DNA of 39,504 bases from Lachnospiraceae bacterium YSD2013. GTDB lineage: Bacteria > Bacillota > Clostridia > Lachnospirales > Lachnospiraceae. Where the stretch lies: contig FMTX01000029.1 in NCBI GenBank assembly GCA_900100895.1, positions 1-39,504 on the forward strand. The letters are read 5' to 3'. Below are positions 6,620 to 15,498 of this stretch, one piece after another (the first letter of the stretch is position 1; every line of letters starts with the position of its first letter). Made by a program: the position numbers and the translations under genes. The notes under the pieces are model-generated. The model saw only the letters and a list, made by a program, of their open reading frames with translations. It did not search any database and was not told where the DNA came from.

Positions 6620-9139
6620 ATGGAAAATTTGACGGATACAGTAAAAGAAGAAATAACGCAGGAAGAGGCGGCTGCGACAGCGGAAGCCCGGGCACCGGAA
6701 GCTCCGGCACCGAATGCGACGGTTGATGCCAAAGAAACCGTTGCGCTTAAGCCCGAGAAACCGATAAGTGTTGCGAGGGGTGCCTTCAGAGCGTTTATAA
6801 TAGCATTTTTGATTTTTGCCGCCGTGGCAATTCCTTCCCTTGTAATGACTAAGGGCGTTTGGATTTACTACGGTGATTTTAACGTGCAGCAGATTCCTTT
6901 CTATAATCATCTGCATTCGGCGCTGCGAAGTGGGAAGTACCTCTATGACTGGGGGACGGATCTCGGCGGAAGCTATGTCGGATGCTATTCTTTTTACATT
7001 CTGGGAAGTCCGTTCTTCTGGCTTACGTTGTTGTTCAGCGACGGCGCAATTCCTTATATTATGGCGTGGGTGACGGCGCTTAAGTACGCTGTGATGGCGG
7101 CGACGGCTTATGCGTTCATGAGAAGACACTTGCGCACGCATATGGGAGCACTGCTTGGTTCACTTATGTTTGCTTTTGCCGGATATCAGGGCGCGGTGCT
7201 AGTGTACAATCATTTCCATGATGCGGTGGCGCTGTTCCCGCTCTTCCTGTGCACTTTCGAGGACTTGTTCAAGGCGCGCGAGAACGGACGCAGGCGCGTG
7301 GCGGGCTTTGTGCTCATGTGCACGCTGATGCTTATTATCAATTACTATTTCTTCGTGGGACAGTGTGTATTCCTTGTGATTTATTATTTTGCGGTGATTG
7401 CTGACTACAAGAAAGGTTGGAAGAGTGTGCTTGCGGATGTGGCGCGCGCTTTCTTTGGCGGACTTGCGGGCATATTGATGGCGGGTGCGTATATTCTGCC
7501 GGCGGTGTACTATACGATGGGCAATTCGAGACTGTCGCAGGTGCTGCTCGGCTACGATCTTGTGGCGTACAGCGAGCCGACGATGTTCTTAGGAATCGTG
7601 AAGAACGTGTTCATGCTGCCCGATGTATCGGGGCTTAACTCGATGCTTAACCAGTCATTCAGCAGAGTTTCGGGAATCGGCGCGTATATTCCGCTGTTCT
7701 CTATGAGCGGGGTGATCGCTTACTTCCTATATAATAAAGGATGGGATAAATGGAAGAGATTGTGCGGCGTGTGCTGTGTGTTTGCGCTGGTGCCGGTGCT
7801 CAATGCTTTGTTCTCGGCGCTCAATTCCGAGTATTACGCACGCTGGTATTATATGCCGCTTCTTGCGATGGCGATGTTGACCGGCTGGGCTGCCGAAAAC
7901 CGTGAGGAGGCTGCGGCCGAGGTCAGAAAAGGCGCGATTACAGTTATGGTAGTCAGCGCGGTGATTGCCCTGATGGGAGTGCTCCCGGCTCAGGACGAAG
8001 ACGGCAAGCTGACCGTGCTCGGTGCGCTTAAGAATTACGAGCAGCTCATCAGTGAGATCGTGTTCACGCTCGTGATGGTTTTCTTCCTATATATGTATGT
8101 CACCCGAATCTACAAGAAATCGACCAGGGTTGTGACGGCTTACGTGATAGGCGCTTGCGTGCTGACGGCGGCCACGATGTTCTATACCGGCACCGTGCTC
8201 GTTGACGGCGAAAGAAAGGCTGACTTCTTGGAGCAGGCAGTCTTCGGCGAGTCACCGATTGAGCCGGACGGAACCTTCTATAGAATAGAGACGGATGAGG
8301 ACTTCTACAATTATCCGATGTTTTGGGACGATGTGCACAGCATTACCTCTTTCATATCGACTATTCCGGATTCGACGTTTTCTTTTTACAAAGCGATGGA
8401 GATTCCGCGAAAGGTTACGAGCCACCCTTACACTACCAGGATTGGGGCGCGGGCCATTCTTTCGGCGAGATACTTCATCACCAACAACATGCACTCGATT
8501 GAGCATATCGGCCACATCGAGGACATGGCGGAGCTTAAGGACTACGAGCTTGTCGGCGAGAAGAACGGCTTCAATATATATGAGAATTCGAATTATATTC
8601 CCATGGGATTTTCTTATGACGGATATATTACGGAAGCTGAGTTCGAGGGAATCGAGACGACGGCGCAGTCCAAGGACAGGCTGCTTGCCAAGTACCTGAT
8701 CGTTAGCGCGGAAGATGAAGCGGCGGTCGCAGAGGTGCTGGAGCACGGAATCGTTTCGGAGTACAGCATGCCGTCGATTAAGACGTTCGAATCTAACTGC
8801 GAGGCGAGAAGACAGTCGGCGTGCACGGAGTTTGTGGCGTCGGATGCGGGATTCACGGCGCGGGCATCTATGGCCAAAGAAAATTATGTGTTCTTTTCCG
8901 TTCCTTACGAAGACGGGTTCACGGCTTATGTGGACGGAAGCGAAACTTCTATTATAAAGGCGACCTACGGATTTATGGCGGTAAGGGTGCCTGAAGGCGA
9001 GCATACGATTGAGTTTAAGTATGTTCCGTCGGGGCTTAAGACCGGAATCTATATGAGTATTGCGGGACTTTTGCTTTTTGCAATAATTTTAATCAAAAAT
9101 CGCTTGACTCTTAACGCGGGCTGTGATAAAGTGTCATAG
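6620..9139 (+). CDS. YfhO-family polytopic membrane protein
   Basis: 839 residues from ATG 6620. A TTG at 6593 would add nine residues but lies inside the terminator. The N-terminal 45 residues form an Ala/Glu/Pro-rich cytoplasmic tail. Roughly a dozen membrane helices follow, then an extracellular C-terminal region, and a last helix near the end. The first loop has the family pattern GDFNVQQIPFYNHLHSAL and YDWGTDLGGSYVGCYSFYILGSPFFWL. YfhO proteins are GT-C-like membrane proteins implicated in glycosylating lipoteichoic acid or other surface polymers using lipid-linked sugars. No strong ribosome-binding site is visible, because GAAGGA lies about 20 bases upstream inside the terminator stem. 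Confidence 0.85.
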   Translation: MENLTDTVKEEITQEEAAATAEARAPEAPAPNATVDAKETVALKPEKPISVARGAFRAFIIAFLIFAAVAIPSLVMTKGVWIYYGDFNVQQIPFYNHLHSALRSGKYLYDWGTDLGGSYVGCYSFYILGSPFFWLTLLFSDGAIPYIMAWVTALKYAVMAATAYAFMRRHLRTHMGALLGSLMFAFAGYQGAVLVYNHFHDAVALFPLFLCTFEDLFKARENGRRRVAGFVLMCTLMLIINYYFFVGQCVFLVIYYFAVIADYKKGWKSVLADVARAFFGGLAGILMAGAYILPAVYYTMGNSRLSQVLLGYDLVAYSEPTMFLGIVKNVFMLPDVSGLNSMLNQSFSRVSGIGAYIPLFSMSGVIAYFLYNKGWDKWKRLCGVCCVFALVPVLNALFSALNSEYYARWYYMPLLAMAMLTGWAAENREEAAAEVRKGAITVMVVSAVIALMGVLPAQDEDGKLTVLGALKNYEQLISEIVFTLVMVFFLYMYVTRIYKKSTRVVTAYVIGACVLTAATMFYTGTVLVDGERKADFLEQAVFGESPIEPDGTFYRIETDEDFYNYPMFWDDVHSITSFISTIPDSTFSFYKAMEIPRKVTSHPYTTRIGARAILSARYFITNNMHSIEHIGHIEDMAELKDYELVGEKNGFNIYENSNYIPMGFSYDGYITEAEFEGIETTAQSKDRLLAKYLIVSAEDEAAVAEVLEHGIVSEYSMPSIKTFESNCEARRQSACTEFVASDAGFTARASMAKENYVFFSVPYEDGFTAYVDGSETSIIKATYGFMAVRVPEGEHTIEFKYVPSGLKTGIYMSIAGLLLFAIILIKNRLTLNAGCDKVS
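9104..9132 (+). promoter_or_regulatory. Promoter of rpmG-secE-nusG
   Basis: TTGACT (9104-9109) and TAAAGT (9127-9132) with a 17-bp spacer lie inside the last codons of the YfhO gene. The predicted start is near 9139, giving a leader of about 70 nt. Confidence 0.65.
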
Positions 9140-9208
9140 CGGAGAGAAATTAGGCTCCTTTTTTTGTGTTAAAATTTTTGAAAATTAACTTACGCGGAGG
9201 GAAAGAAT

Positions 9209-9358
9209 ATGCGTACAAAGATCACATTGGCATGCACAGAGTGCAAACAGCGTAATTACAATACCACTAAGGATAAAAAGACTCATCCCGATCGTATGGA
9301 GACCAAGAAATACTGCAGATTCTGCAAGCGTCACACCATGCACAAAGAGACCAAGTAA
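9209..9358 (+). CDS. rpmG: 50S ribosomal protein L33
   Basis: 49 residues starting [17 protein letters not shown], with two CxxC knuckles (Cys9/12 and Cys36/39) that make this the zinc-binding form of L33 in the large subunit. The length matches the family. GGAGGG precedes the start. Directly upstream of secE and nusG, as is usual in Firmicutes. Confidence 0.96.
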   Translation: MRTKITLACTECKQRNYNTTKDKKTHPDRMETKKYCRFCKRHTMHKETK

Positions 9359-9383
9359 TTGACCCAATCGGAAGGAGTTAATC

Positions 9384-9584
9384 ATGGCAGATACCAATAC
9401 TAAGGAAAGCAAGCCCGGATTTTTCAAGACCGTAGGAATCGAGTTCAAGAAAATCGTATGGCCTTCAAGAGAATCCGTTTTGAAGCAGTCCGTTGCGGTT
9501 ACCGTTATTGCGATTGTTGTCGGCATTCTCATCACCATATTTGACTTTTTCATCCAGTATGGTGTTAACTTTATTACACAGTAA
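9384..9584 (+). CDS. secE: Preprotein translocase subunit SecE
   Basis: 66 residues: a short soluble N-terminal helix, the conserved amphipathic motif FKKIVWPSRESV, and one membrane helix (about 36-58). It is the single-helix Firmicute type of SecE that clamps SecY (encoded at 24885-26198) in the Sec channel. GGAAGGAG precedes ATG, and nusG follows 15 bases later in the same transcript. Confidence 0.96.
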   Translation: MADTNTKESKPGFFKTVGIEFKKIVWPSRESVLKQSVAVTVIAIVVGILITIFDFFIQYGVNFITQ

Positions 9585-9599
9585 AGTGAGGGCAGTTCT

Positions 9600-10118
9600 A
9601 TGGCAGAAGCACAGTGGTATGTAGCACATACCTATTCCGGATATGAGAATAAGGTTAAGGTTAACCTTGAAAAGACAATAGCTAACCGTCACCTTGAGGA
9701 TGAGATTCTGGAAGTACGCGTTCCGCTTCAGGACGTTGTGGAAGTTAAGGACGGCGTTCGTAAGACATCCCAGAAGAAGATGTTCCCCGGTTATGTTCTT
9801 GTTAAGATGGTTATGAATGATGACACTTGGTATGTTGTCAGAAATACCAGAGGCGTTACCGGCTTCGTTGGACCCGGATCCAAGCCCGTACCGCTCACGG
9901 AAGCAGAGATGAAGCCTCTTGGCATTCGTATGGAGAATGTTTCCGTTGATTTCAAAGAGGGCGATACCATTGCGGTTGTTGCAGGTGTTTGGAAAGATAC
10001 CGTCGGCGTTGTTACCCGTATGGATTACAACAAGCAGACCGCTACCATCAACGTAGAGCTCTTTGGTCGTGAGACTCCCGTAGAGATTTCTTTTGCGGAA
10101 GTTCGCGCAATGAACTAA
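9600..10118 (+). CDS. nusG: Transcription elongation/antitermination factor NusG
   Basis: 172 residues. The NGN domain begins WYVAHTYSGYENKVK and includes FPGYVLVKM and RNTRGVTGFVG. A C-terminal KOW domain (about 120-172) reads FKEGDTIAVVAGVWKDTVG. NusG binds the RNA polymerase clamp and links transcription to translation or Rho. It is placed in the conserved secE-nusG-rplK order. Confidence 0.97.
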   Translation: MAEAQWYVAHTYSGYENKVKVNLEKTIANRHLEDEILEVRVPLQDVVEVKDGVRKTSQKKMFPGYVLVKMVMNDDTWYVVRNTRGVTGFVGPGSKPVPLTEAEMKPLGIRMENVSVDFKEGDTIAVVAGVWKDTVGVVTRMDYNKQTATINVELFGRETPVEISFAEVRAMN

Positions 10119-10232
10119 TTGATTTAGGTATTAACGGCCTTGTGCCTTTAATATACCCACTAACGTGGGAGCGTCGCCGCATTCCGCGGAGTCACGACGC
10201 GCCTAACCACATATTTATTAGGAGGTGCCATT
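10119..10232 (+). promoter_or_regulatory. Structured leader of rplK-rplA (probable L1 target)
   Basis: The 114-nt gap can fold into three successive stems: TATTAA-C-GGC with GCC-T-TTAATA (10129-10153), CCCAC/GTGGG, and GCGTCG/CGACGC enclosing CCGC/GCGG, followed by the AGGAGG site of rplK. L1 is known to repress its own operon by binding the mRNA ahead of rplK in bacteria. That this is the L1 site is an inference from position and structure. No T-run is present, so control would be translational. Confidence 0.55.
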
Positions 10233-10658
10233 ATGGCAAAGAAAGTAGAAGGATACATTAAGTTACAGATTCCTGCCGGCAAAGCTACACCAGCTCCCCC
10301 TGTAGGACCTGCACTTGGTCAGCACGGTGTTAACATCGTTGAGTTTACCAAGCAGTTTAACGCTAAGACAGCTGATATGGGCGATACAATCGTTCCCGTT
10401 ATCATCACTGTTTATGCAGACAGAAGCTTTAGCTTCATCACAAAGACTCCCCCCGCTGCAGTTCTTATTAAGAAGGCTTGCAACATTAAGTCCGGTTCGG
10501 GTGTTCCCAACAAGACCAAGGTTGCTACCATTTCTAAGGCAAAGCTTCAGGAGATCGCTGAGCTTAAGATGAAAGATCTTAACGCAGCAAGCCTTGAGGC
10601 AGCTATGAGCATGATCGCCGGAACCTGCAGAAGCATGGGCGTTAACGTAGAACAGTAA
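10233..10658 (+). CDS. rplK: 50S ribosomal protein L11
   Basis: 141 residues, the usual length. The N-terminal signature is [26 protein letters not shown], and the C-terminal 23S-binding domain ends in [12 protein letters not shown]. It forms the GTPase-associated region with L10 and L7/L12. It has a strong AGGAGG site and is followed 25 bases later by rplA. Confidence 0.98.
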   Translation: MAKKVEGYIKLQIPAGKATPAPPVGPALGQHGVNIVEFTKQFNAKTADMGDTIVPVIITVYADRSFSFITKTPPAAVLIKKACNIKSGSGVPNKTKVATISKAKLQEIAELKMKDLNAASLEAAMSMIAGTCRSMGVNVEQ

Positions 10659-10683
10659 TTAAGGAGCTTAGGAGGAAATTAAT

Positions 10684-11373
10684 ATGAAACATGGTAAGAA
10701 ATATGTTGAAGCAGCTAAGCTCGTTGATCGTTCACAGTACTACGAGTCAGCAGATGCAATTGCACTCGTTAAGAAGACAGCTACTGCTAAGTTTGATGAA
10801 ACAGTTGAATTACATTTAAGAACAGGTTGTGACGGACGTCATGCTGAACAGCAGATCCGTGGCGCCGTAGTTCTTCCTAACGGTACAGGTAAGACCGTTA
10901 AGGTTTTGGTATTTGCTAAAGGACCCAAGCTTGATGAGGCTCTTGCAGCAGGTGCCGATTACGCAGGCGGAGATGAGCTCATCCCCAAGATCCAGAATGA
11001 CGGATGGCTTGATTTCGACGTTGTTGTTGCTACCCCCGATATGATGGGTGTTGTAGGTCGTCTCGGTAAGGTTCTCGGACCTAAGGGATTAATGCCTAAC
11101 CCCAAGGCAGGTACCGTAACAATGGACGTTACCAAGGCAGTTAACGATATCAAGGCTGGTAAGATTGAGTACCGTCTTGACAAGTCCAACATCATCCACG
11201 TTCCCGTTGGTAAGGCTTCTTTCACTGAGGAGCAGTTACAGCAGAACTACGATGCACTTATGGACGCTATCTTAAAGGCTAAGCCCGCTGCATTAAAGGG
11301 TCAGTACATCAAGTCCGCAACCCTTACCACTACAATGGGCCCCGGCGTACGCATGAGCGTAGCTAAGTTCTAA
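10684..11373 (+). CDS. rplA: 50S ribosomal protein L1
   Basis: 229 residues, full length. It has the L1 motif [15 protein letters not shown] and the 23S/mRNA-binding segment near [16 protein letters not shown]. It builds the L1 stalk that handles exit tRNA, and it is the likely autorepressor of rplK-rplA. The strong site AGGAGG lies ahead of ATG. Confidence 0.98.
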   Translation: MKHGKKYVEAAKLVDRSQYYESADAIALVKKTATAKFDETVELHLRTGCDGRHAEQQIRGAVVLPNGTGKTVKVLVFAKGPKLDEALAAGADYAGGDELIPKIQNDGWLDFDVVVATPDMMGVVGRLGKVLGPKGLMPNPKAGTVTMDVTKAVNDIKAGKIEYRLDKSNIIHVPVGKASFTEEQLQQNYDALMDAILKAKPAALKGQYIKSATLTTTMGPGVRMSVAKF

Positions 11374-11398
11374 GTATAGGGCTTAATATTTTTAGGAG

Positions 11399-11427
11399 TT
11401 GACACAATTTTAAAACTGTGTTAATTT
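11399..11427 (+). promoter_or_regulatory. Promoter of rplJ-rplL
   Basis: A perfect -35 TTGACA (11399-11404), 17-bp spacer, and TAATTT (11422-11427) give a predicted start near 11434, at the 5' edge of the L10 leader. Confidence 0.7.
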
Positions 11428-11433
11428 ATACAA

Positions 11434-11586
11434 GGCCGAAGACAGTAGGTGAAGGAGTAACCTTCGTAAGATAACCGCCTACCGAGGAACCAGTGAGTAT
11501 TGATTATTTACGAGTCCCTCTGTCTTGTGGCAGAGGGATTTATTATATGAATCTCCTGTTCGGCAAACTTATAAGGAGGTAAGAAA
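11434..11586 (+). promoter_or_regulatory. L10 ribosomal protein leader with attenuator
   Basis: The region carries the conserved L10-leader elements: AAGACAGTAGGTG near 11447, the complementary ACCGCCTACCGAGG near 11474-11487, and a following terminator (11515-11545). In Firmicutes, free L10(L12)4 complex binds this RNA and favours termination, so rplJ-rplL expression follows ribosome demand. The match in sequence and position is strong. Confidence 0.88.
11515..11545 (+). terminator. Attenuator hairpin in the L10 leader
   Basis: TCCCTCTG (11515-11522) pairs with CAGAGGGA (11531-11538), followed by TTTATT. It lies about 40 bases upstream of the rplJ ribosome-binding site. Confidence 0.75.
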
Positions 11587-12183
11587 ATGGCTAGTGCTAA
11601 TGAAGCAATCAAAGCCCAGAAGGCTGCCATCGTTGCTGAGATCTCCGAGCAGATTAAGGATGCAGATTCCATCGTAGTTGTTGACTACAGAGGACTCACC
11701 GTTGCTGAAGATACTAAGCTTCGTAAGGCTTTACGTGAAGAAGGCGTTGTATACAAGGTATACAAGAACACTTTCATCACCAGCGCTATTAAGGGCACAG
11801 ATTTCGAAGGCATCGCACCTTATCTTGAAGGACCTACCGCTATTGCTATCGGTAAGGAAGATGCAACAGCTCCCGCAAGAGTTATTGCTAAGTTCGCTAA
11901 GGATGCTAAGGCACTCGAGATCAAAGGCGGCGTAGTAGAAGGTAATGTCTACGACGTTAAGGGTATTGAGAAGATCGCTACAATACCTTCAAGAGACCAG
12001 TTAATCTCCAAGTTACTTGGAAGCTTACAGTCTCCTATTACAAACTTCGCACGTGTTATGAACCAGCTTGCTGAAAAAGGCGGCGCTCAGGCATGTGCAG
12101 CTCCTGCACAGGAAGCAGCTCCCGCAGTAGAGGAAGCTCCCGCAGCTGAAGAAGCTCCCGCAGAAGCACCTGCAGAGGCATAA
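11587..12183 (+). CDS. rplJ: 50S ribosomal protein L10
   Basis: 198 residues against about 165-175 in most bacteria. The body is typical (DADSIVVVDYRGLTVAED, VYKNTFITSAIKGT, LLGSLQSPI). The excess is a C-terminal tail made of repeated Ala/Pro/Glu units from about residue 172. L10 anchors the L7/L12 stalk to 23S rRNA and autoregulates through the leader. AAGGAGG precedes ATG. Confidence 0.98.
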   Translation: MASANEAIKAQKAAIVAEISEQIKDADSIVVVDYRGLTVAEDTKLRKALREEGVVYKVYKNTFITSAIKGTDFEGIAPYLEGPTAIAIGKEDATAPARVIAKFAKDAKALEIKGGVVEGNVYDVKGIEKIATIPSRDQLISKLLGSLQSPITNFARVMNQLAEKGGAQACAAPAQEAAPAVEEAPAAEEAPAEAPAEA

Positions 12184-12238
12184 GCTTAACAGGTAACAGT
12201 TAACATTTCTATTAAAGATTAAATGGAGGATTTTTAAA

Positions 12239-12613
12239 ATGGCTAAATTAACAGCTCAGGAACTCATTGATGCTATCAAAGAGTTATCCGTACTTGAATT
12301 AAATGACTTAGTAAAAGCTTGCGAAGAAGAGTTCGGCGTATCCGCAGCAGCAGGCGTTGTAGTTGCAGCAGCAGCCGGCCCTGCAGAAGCAGCTGAAGAA
12401 AAGACCGAGTTCGATGTAGAACTTACCGAAATTGGTGCTGAAAAGGTTAAGGTTATTAAGGTTGTTCGTGAAGCTACCGGACTTGGCCTTAAGGAAGCAA
12501 AGGACCTCGTTGAGGCTGCTCCCAAGGTTGTTAAGGAAGGCGCTTCTAAGGCAGACGCTGAAGCTCTCAAGAAGACTCTTGAAGAAGCAGGCGCTAAGGT
12601 TACTCTTAAGTAA
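12239..12613 (+). CDS. rplL: 50S ribosomal protein L7/L12
   Basis: 124 residues: an N-terminal dimerisation helix pair, an Ala/Gly-rich hinge (about 36-52) and the factor-binding C-terminal domain with [20 protein letters not shown]. It recruits GTPase factors to the ribosome. The operon ends here with a strong terminator. rpoB does not follow. Confidence 0.98.
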   Translation: MAKLTAQELIDAIKELSVLELNDLVKACEEEFGVSAAAGVVVAAAAGPAEAAEEKTEFDVELTEIGAEKVKVIKVVREATGLGLKEAKDLVEAAPKVVKEGASKADAEALKKTLEEAGAKVTLK

Positions 12614-12634
12614 TTTTACCCCTTATAAGAAATC

Positions 12635-12661
12635 GGGCGAGGATTTATCCTCGCCCTTTTT
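12635..12661 (+). terminator. Intrinsic terminator after rplL
   Basis: GGGCGAGGA (12635-12643) pairs perfectly with TCCTCGCCC (12648-12656) around a TTTA loop, followed by five T residues. Confidence 0.92.
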
Positions 12662-12733
12662 GTTTGCTCAAGTTTTGATTCGTCCGACGACTTACCAAAT
12701 ATTTAAAATTTCATAAACTCACGAATATATCAC

Positions 12734-12762
12734 TTGAAATTGCGCAACCACAATGCTAATAT
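12734..12762 (+). promoter_or_regulatory. Promoter of the hydrolase lipoprotein gene
   Basis: TTGAAA (12734-12739), 17 bp, TAATAT (12757-12762). The predicted start is near 12769, about 36 bases before the ATG. Confidence 0.55.
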
Positions 12763-12804
12763 ACGGTTATAGTACTAAAATATACGAATTGAGTCGGAGG
12801 CTAT

Positions 12805-14169
12805 ATGAAGAAATTATATTTACCTGTTCTTTTGATGACATGCCTGCTTATGGCGGCATGCGGGGATGCTGACAAGACCAAAGAAAACGATGCGAGCACA
12901 TCAATAACTGTGGAGACTGAGACTTCAAACGGTAGTGTTACCGATGTGACAACAGAAGCTTCGGATGATAATGGCGCTGTCCAACTGTCCGATAACGACA
13001 AGATTTATGACTTCGCTATCGAATGTTGGAAGAAGCGTGATGTAGCACCCTTGTACGAATATTGCTCAAAGGATATTAAAGACCTTATTGATGAAGACGG
13101 TTTCATCGGAATGTTTGATGATTTTATTGACAACTTCGGTGCGATTACAAGCGTAGATGAAAAAGATGTTGTTGAAGCGCAGGGCATGCAGAGCTACTGC
13201 ACCACGGTTCATTTTGAAAATGCCGACTGCCCGGCTTCTTTTACCTTTATAAATGGTGAGCTCGGCGGAATCAGTATGCTGCCTACTTTCACTAAGGACT
13301 TCACCAAGGAAGTTTCTGATACAGTCAAGGAAGACTACTTCCAAATTGATTCAGACGGATATAAGTTAACAGCGGTATTCACTTACTCGGGTAGCGATGC
13401 GCAGCCGACCGTTCTTTTGATAAACGGTTCGGGTCCTTCTGATTATAATGAAGCCACAGGACTTGTTGCTCCTTTTGAAGAGATAGCAAGACGACTTGCA
13501 GACAAAGGAATCAACTCGCTGAGAATGGAGAAGCGTACTTACAGATTCGGCGACAAGTTCAAGCCTACGGATGACCTTGACGAAGAGTACTTTACAGACT
13601 TCGGAAATGCATATAAGTGGCTGCAGAATGATTCCAGAGTTTCTGATATTTATATTGTGGGACATAGCCTCGGAGCGCAGATTGCGCTTGAGATGTCTGA
13701 TGAGTATAAGCCCGCGGGACTTGTTTTTTTGAACGGCACTATGAGACATCTTGCGGATGTCGCATACGATCAGTATGTTGAAGCCGATCCTGCTAACAAG
13801 GCTGCATACACGCAAATGTTTAGCGCAGCTAAGGCTGTTACCGCAGCGAATGTCAGCGGTGCGAACTACGGCGGACTTACCGATTACTACTGGGCGGACT
13901 ACAATGACATGGATTTGGAAGGCGATATGAAGGCGGTCACCATTCCGGTGACAATCATCAATTGCGGCGCGGACAGCCAGATATACGATGCAGATATTGA
14001 TTTATTCAAAACTCTTATCGAAGGCAAAGACAACTGTACTTTCACACTTCTTCCGGGAATCAATCATTTCGGATATAAATCCGAAGGCCAGAATGCTTAC
14101 GATACATTTAAGAATCGTGAGTTTGCTACTGAGATTATCGATGCTATAGCTGCCGGAATCAAGAAATAG
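12805..14169 (+). CDS. Alpha/beta-hydrolase lipoprotein with N-terminal DUF3887-like domain
   Basis: 454 residues, predicted on the outer membrane face. The lipobox LMAAC has Cys19. An acidic linker runs to about 60. A domain at about 62-160 (KIYDFAIECWKKRDVAPLYEY through FINGELGGI) resembles DUF3887, which is often fused to secreted hydrolases. The alpha/beta-hydrolase fold follows (about 185-452): oxyanion region LINGSGPSDY, nucleophile elbow GHSLG with Ser288, probable acid Asp390 (NCGADSQI) and His421 (GINHFGY). This places it with the serine aminopeptidase/esterase group. The substrate is unknown. It stands alone with its own promoter between rplL and rpsJ. Confidence 0.85.
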   Translation: MKKLYLPVLLMTCLLMAACGDADKTKENDASTSITVETETSNGSVTDVTTEASDDNGAVQLSDNDKIYDFAIECWKKRDVAPLYEYCSKDIKDLIDEDGFIGMFDDFIDNFGAITSVDEKDVVEAQGMQSYCTTVHFENADCPASFTFINGELGGISMLPTFTKDFTKEVSDTVKEDYFQIDSDGYKLTAVFTYSGSDAQPTVLLINGSGPSDYNEATGLVAPFEEIARRLADKGINSLRMEKRTYRFGDKFKPTDDLDEEYFTDFGNAYKWLQNDSRVSDIYIVGHSLGAQIALEMSDEYKPAGLVFLNGTMRHLADVAYDQYVEADPANKAAYTQMFSAAKAVTAANVSGANYGGLTDYYWADYNDMDLEGDMKAVTIPVTIINCGADSQIYDADIDLFKTLIEGKDNCTFTLLPGINHFGYKSEGQNAYDTFKNREFATEIIDAIAAGIKK

Positions 14170-14210
14170 TAGTCCGCGACGAGCTTTCTTTGGCGTAATA
14201 ATATGCGTAC

Positions 14211-14239
14211 TTGCCCATTTAATTACTTTATTATATAAT
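14211..14239 (+). promoter_or_regulatory. Promoter of the methyltransferase gene
   Basis: TTGCCC (14211-14216), 17 bp, perfect TATAAT (14234-14239). The start near 14246 leaves a leader of about 29 nt with only a weak ribosome-binding site. Confidence 0.65.
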
Positions 14240-14274
14240 GTCGTGGAACATTAACTAAGATTACGGGTATTATT

Positions 14275-15156
14275 ATGTGGATTGCTAACAATTGGACAGA
14301 TTATGAAGTAATAGATACGTCGGGCGGCGAGAAGCTTGAGAGATGGGGCAAGTATATTCTGCTTCGTCCGGACCCTCAGGTTATCTGGAACACCGAGAAG
14401 AACAATAAGAACTGGCAGAAGTTAAACGGCCACTACCATCGTTCCTCCAAGGGCGGCGGCGAGTGGGAGTTTTTCGACCTTCCCGATGAGTGGACGATTT
14501 CATATCAGAACGGGGCCAAGTTCCATCTTAAGCCTTTTGCTTTTAAGCACACGGGCTTGTTCCCCGAGCAGGCGGTCAACTGGGATTGGTTTTCTTCTAT
14601 TATAAAAAGCGAGAAAGAAAGAAAGCCCGATAAGCCTATCAAGGTTTTGAACCTTTTTGCATATACCGGCGGCGCCACATTGGCGGCTGCACTTGCGGGT
14701 GCTGAGGTTACACATGTCGATGCTTCCAAAGGTATGGTAAGTTGGGCGAGAGAAAACGCTGTCTCCTCAGGCCTTCAGGATGCCAAGATTCGCTGGCTTG
14801 TAGACGATTGCGTGAAGTTTGTCGAGAGAGAAATCCGTCGCGGCAACAAGTACGACGGCATCATCATGGATCCCCCTTCATACGGACGCGGACCCAAGGG
14901 TGAGATTTGGAAGATTGAAGAGAGCGTATTTCCTTTTGTGGAATTGTGCGAACAGCTTCTTTCGGACGATGCACTTTTCTTCTTAATTAACAGCTATACC
15001 ACCGGACTTCAGCCGGCGGTACTTACATATATGCTCAGTACTGCGATAGCTAAGAAGCACCCGGGAATGGTTAAGTCGGACGAGATAGGACTCCCGGTAT
15101 CCGACAACGGATTGGTACTTCCCTGTGGCGCAAGCGGCAGATGGATGAGACAATAG
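14275..15156 (+). CDS. Class I SAM-dependent methyltransferase, RlmI/RlmK-like
   Basis: 293 residues. A short N-terminal beta region precedes FKHTGLFPEQAVNWDW. The Rossmann core follows, with motif I NLFAYTGG (126-133), the acidic residue Asp149 that would bind the SAM ribose, motif IV DPPSYGRG (199-206), and a C-terminal LPCGASGRWM. DPPSYG is characteristic of the RlmI/RlmK group acting on 23S rRNA, though the N-terminal PUA domain of RlmI is missing. The likely target is an rRNA base, but the exact position cannot be assigned. The position next to the S10 operon is suggestive only. Confidence 0.8.
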   Translation: MWIANNWTDYEVIDTSGGEKLERWGKYILLRPDPQVIWNTEKNNKNWQKLNGHYHRSSKGGGEWEFFDLPDEWTISYQNGAKFHLKPFAFKHTGLFPEQAVNWDWFSSIIKSEKERKPDKPIKVLNLFAYTGGATLAAALAGAEVTHVDASKGMVSWARENAVSSGLQDAKIRWLVDDCVKFVEREIRRGNKYDGIIMDPPSYGRGPKGEIWKIEESVFPFVELCEQLLSDDALFFLINSYTTGLQPAVLTYMLSTAIAKKHPGMVKSDEIGLPVSDNGLVLPCGASGRWMRQ

Positions 15157-15266
15157 TTTCTTTGGCAGAGACTTATGAAGGCAGTAGTGCATATCGCACA
15201 TAAACCTGTCGGGCAGTGCTTGAAAACGGGCAAAACTGCCGATTATGAAAAAAATTAAAAAAATGC

Positions 15267-15295
15267 TTGCTTTTTACGGTGACTTGGTGTATTAT
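15267..15295 (+). promoter_or_regulatory. Promoter of the S10-spc-alpha superoperon
   Basis: TTGCTT (15267-15272), 17 bp, TATTAT (15290-15295), predicted start near 15302. No other good promoter occurs until 28056, so the genes from rpsJ to infA probably depend on it. Confidence 0.6.
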
Positions 15296-15465
15296 AACGA
15301 TTGCTGTGGCATGATAGCTATGAAGCGTGAGGTTGCTGCATTCGGGAATACATAACCGCTTGCAGGTTTTCCGCGGAGCGAAAGTCATGTAAACTGACGA
15401 CAAGTCACTGTACAAAGCAACTGTCTATCAATAGGATAGAAACGACGTGTAAGTCGCTATCCCCG

Positions 15466-15498
15466 AGAGAAGAATGCTTATGTGTTCTTCGTTTTTTT
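15466..15498 (+). terminator. Attenuator-like terminator in the rpsJ leader
   Basis: GAAGAA (15469-15474) pairs with TTCTTC (15485-15490), followed by G and seven T residues. It sits in the transcribed leader, 88 bases before rpsJ, and directly follows another stable stem. This is consistent with regulated termination. In enterobacteria L4 controls the S10 leader, but whether that applies here is unknown. Confidence 0.65.

Noticed and set aside
8252-9004. Long minus-strand open frame opposite the YfhO gene
   Set aside because: The frame is rich in Arg/His and low-complexity, has no ribosome-binding site, and lies entirely within the well-supported YfhO coding sequence.
15209-15242. Terminator after the methyltransferase gene
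   Set aside because: The stem is reasonable but followed by ATTATGAAAAAAATT with no T-run on the plus strand, so it is reported only as a stem in the gap description.
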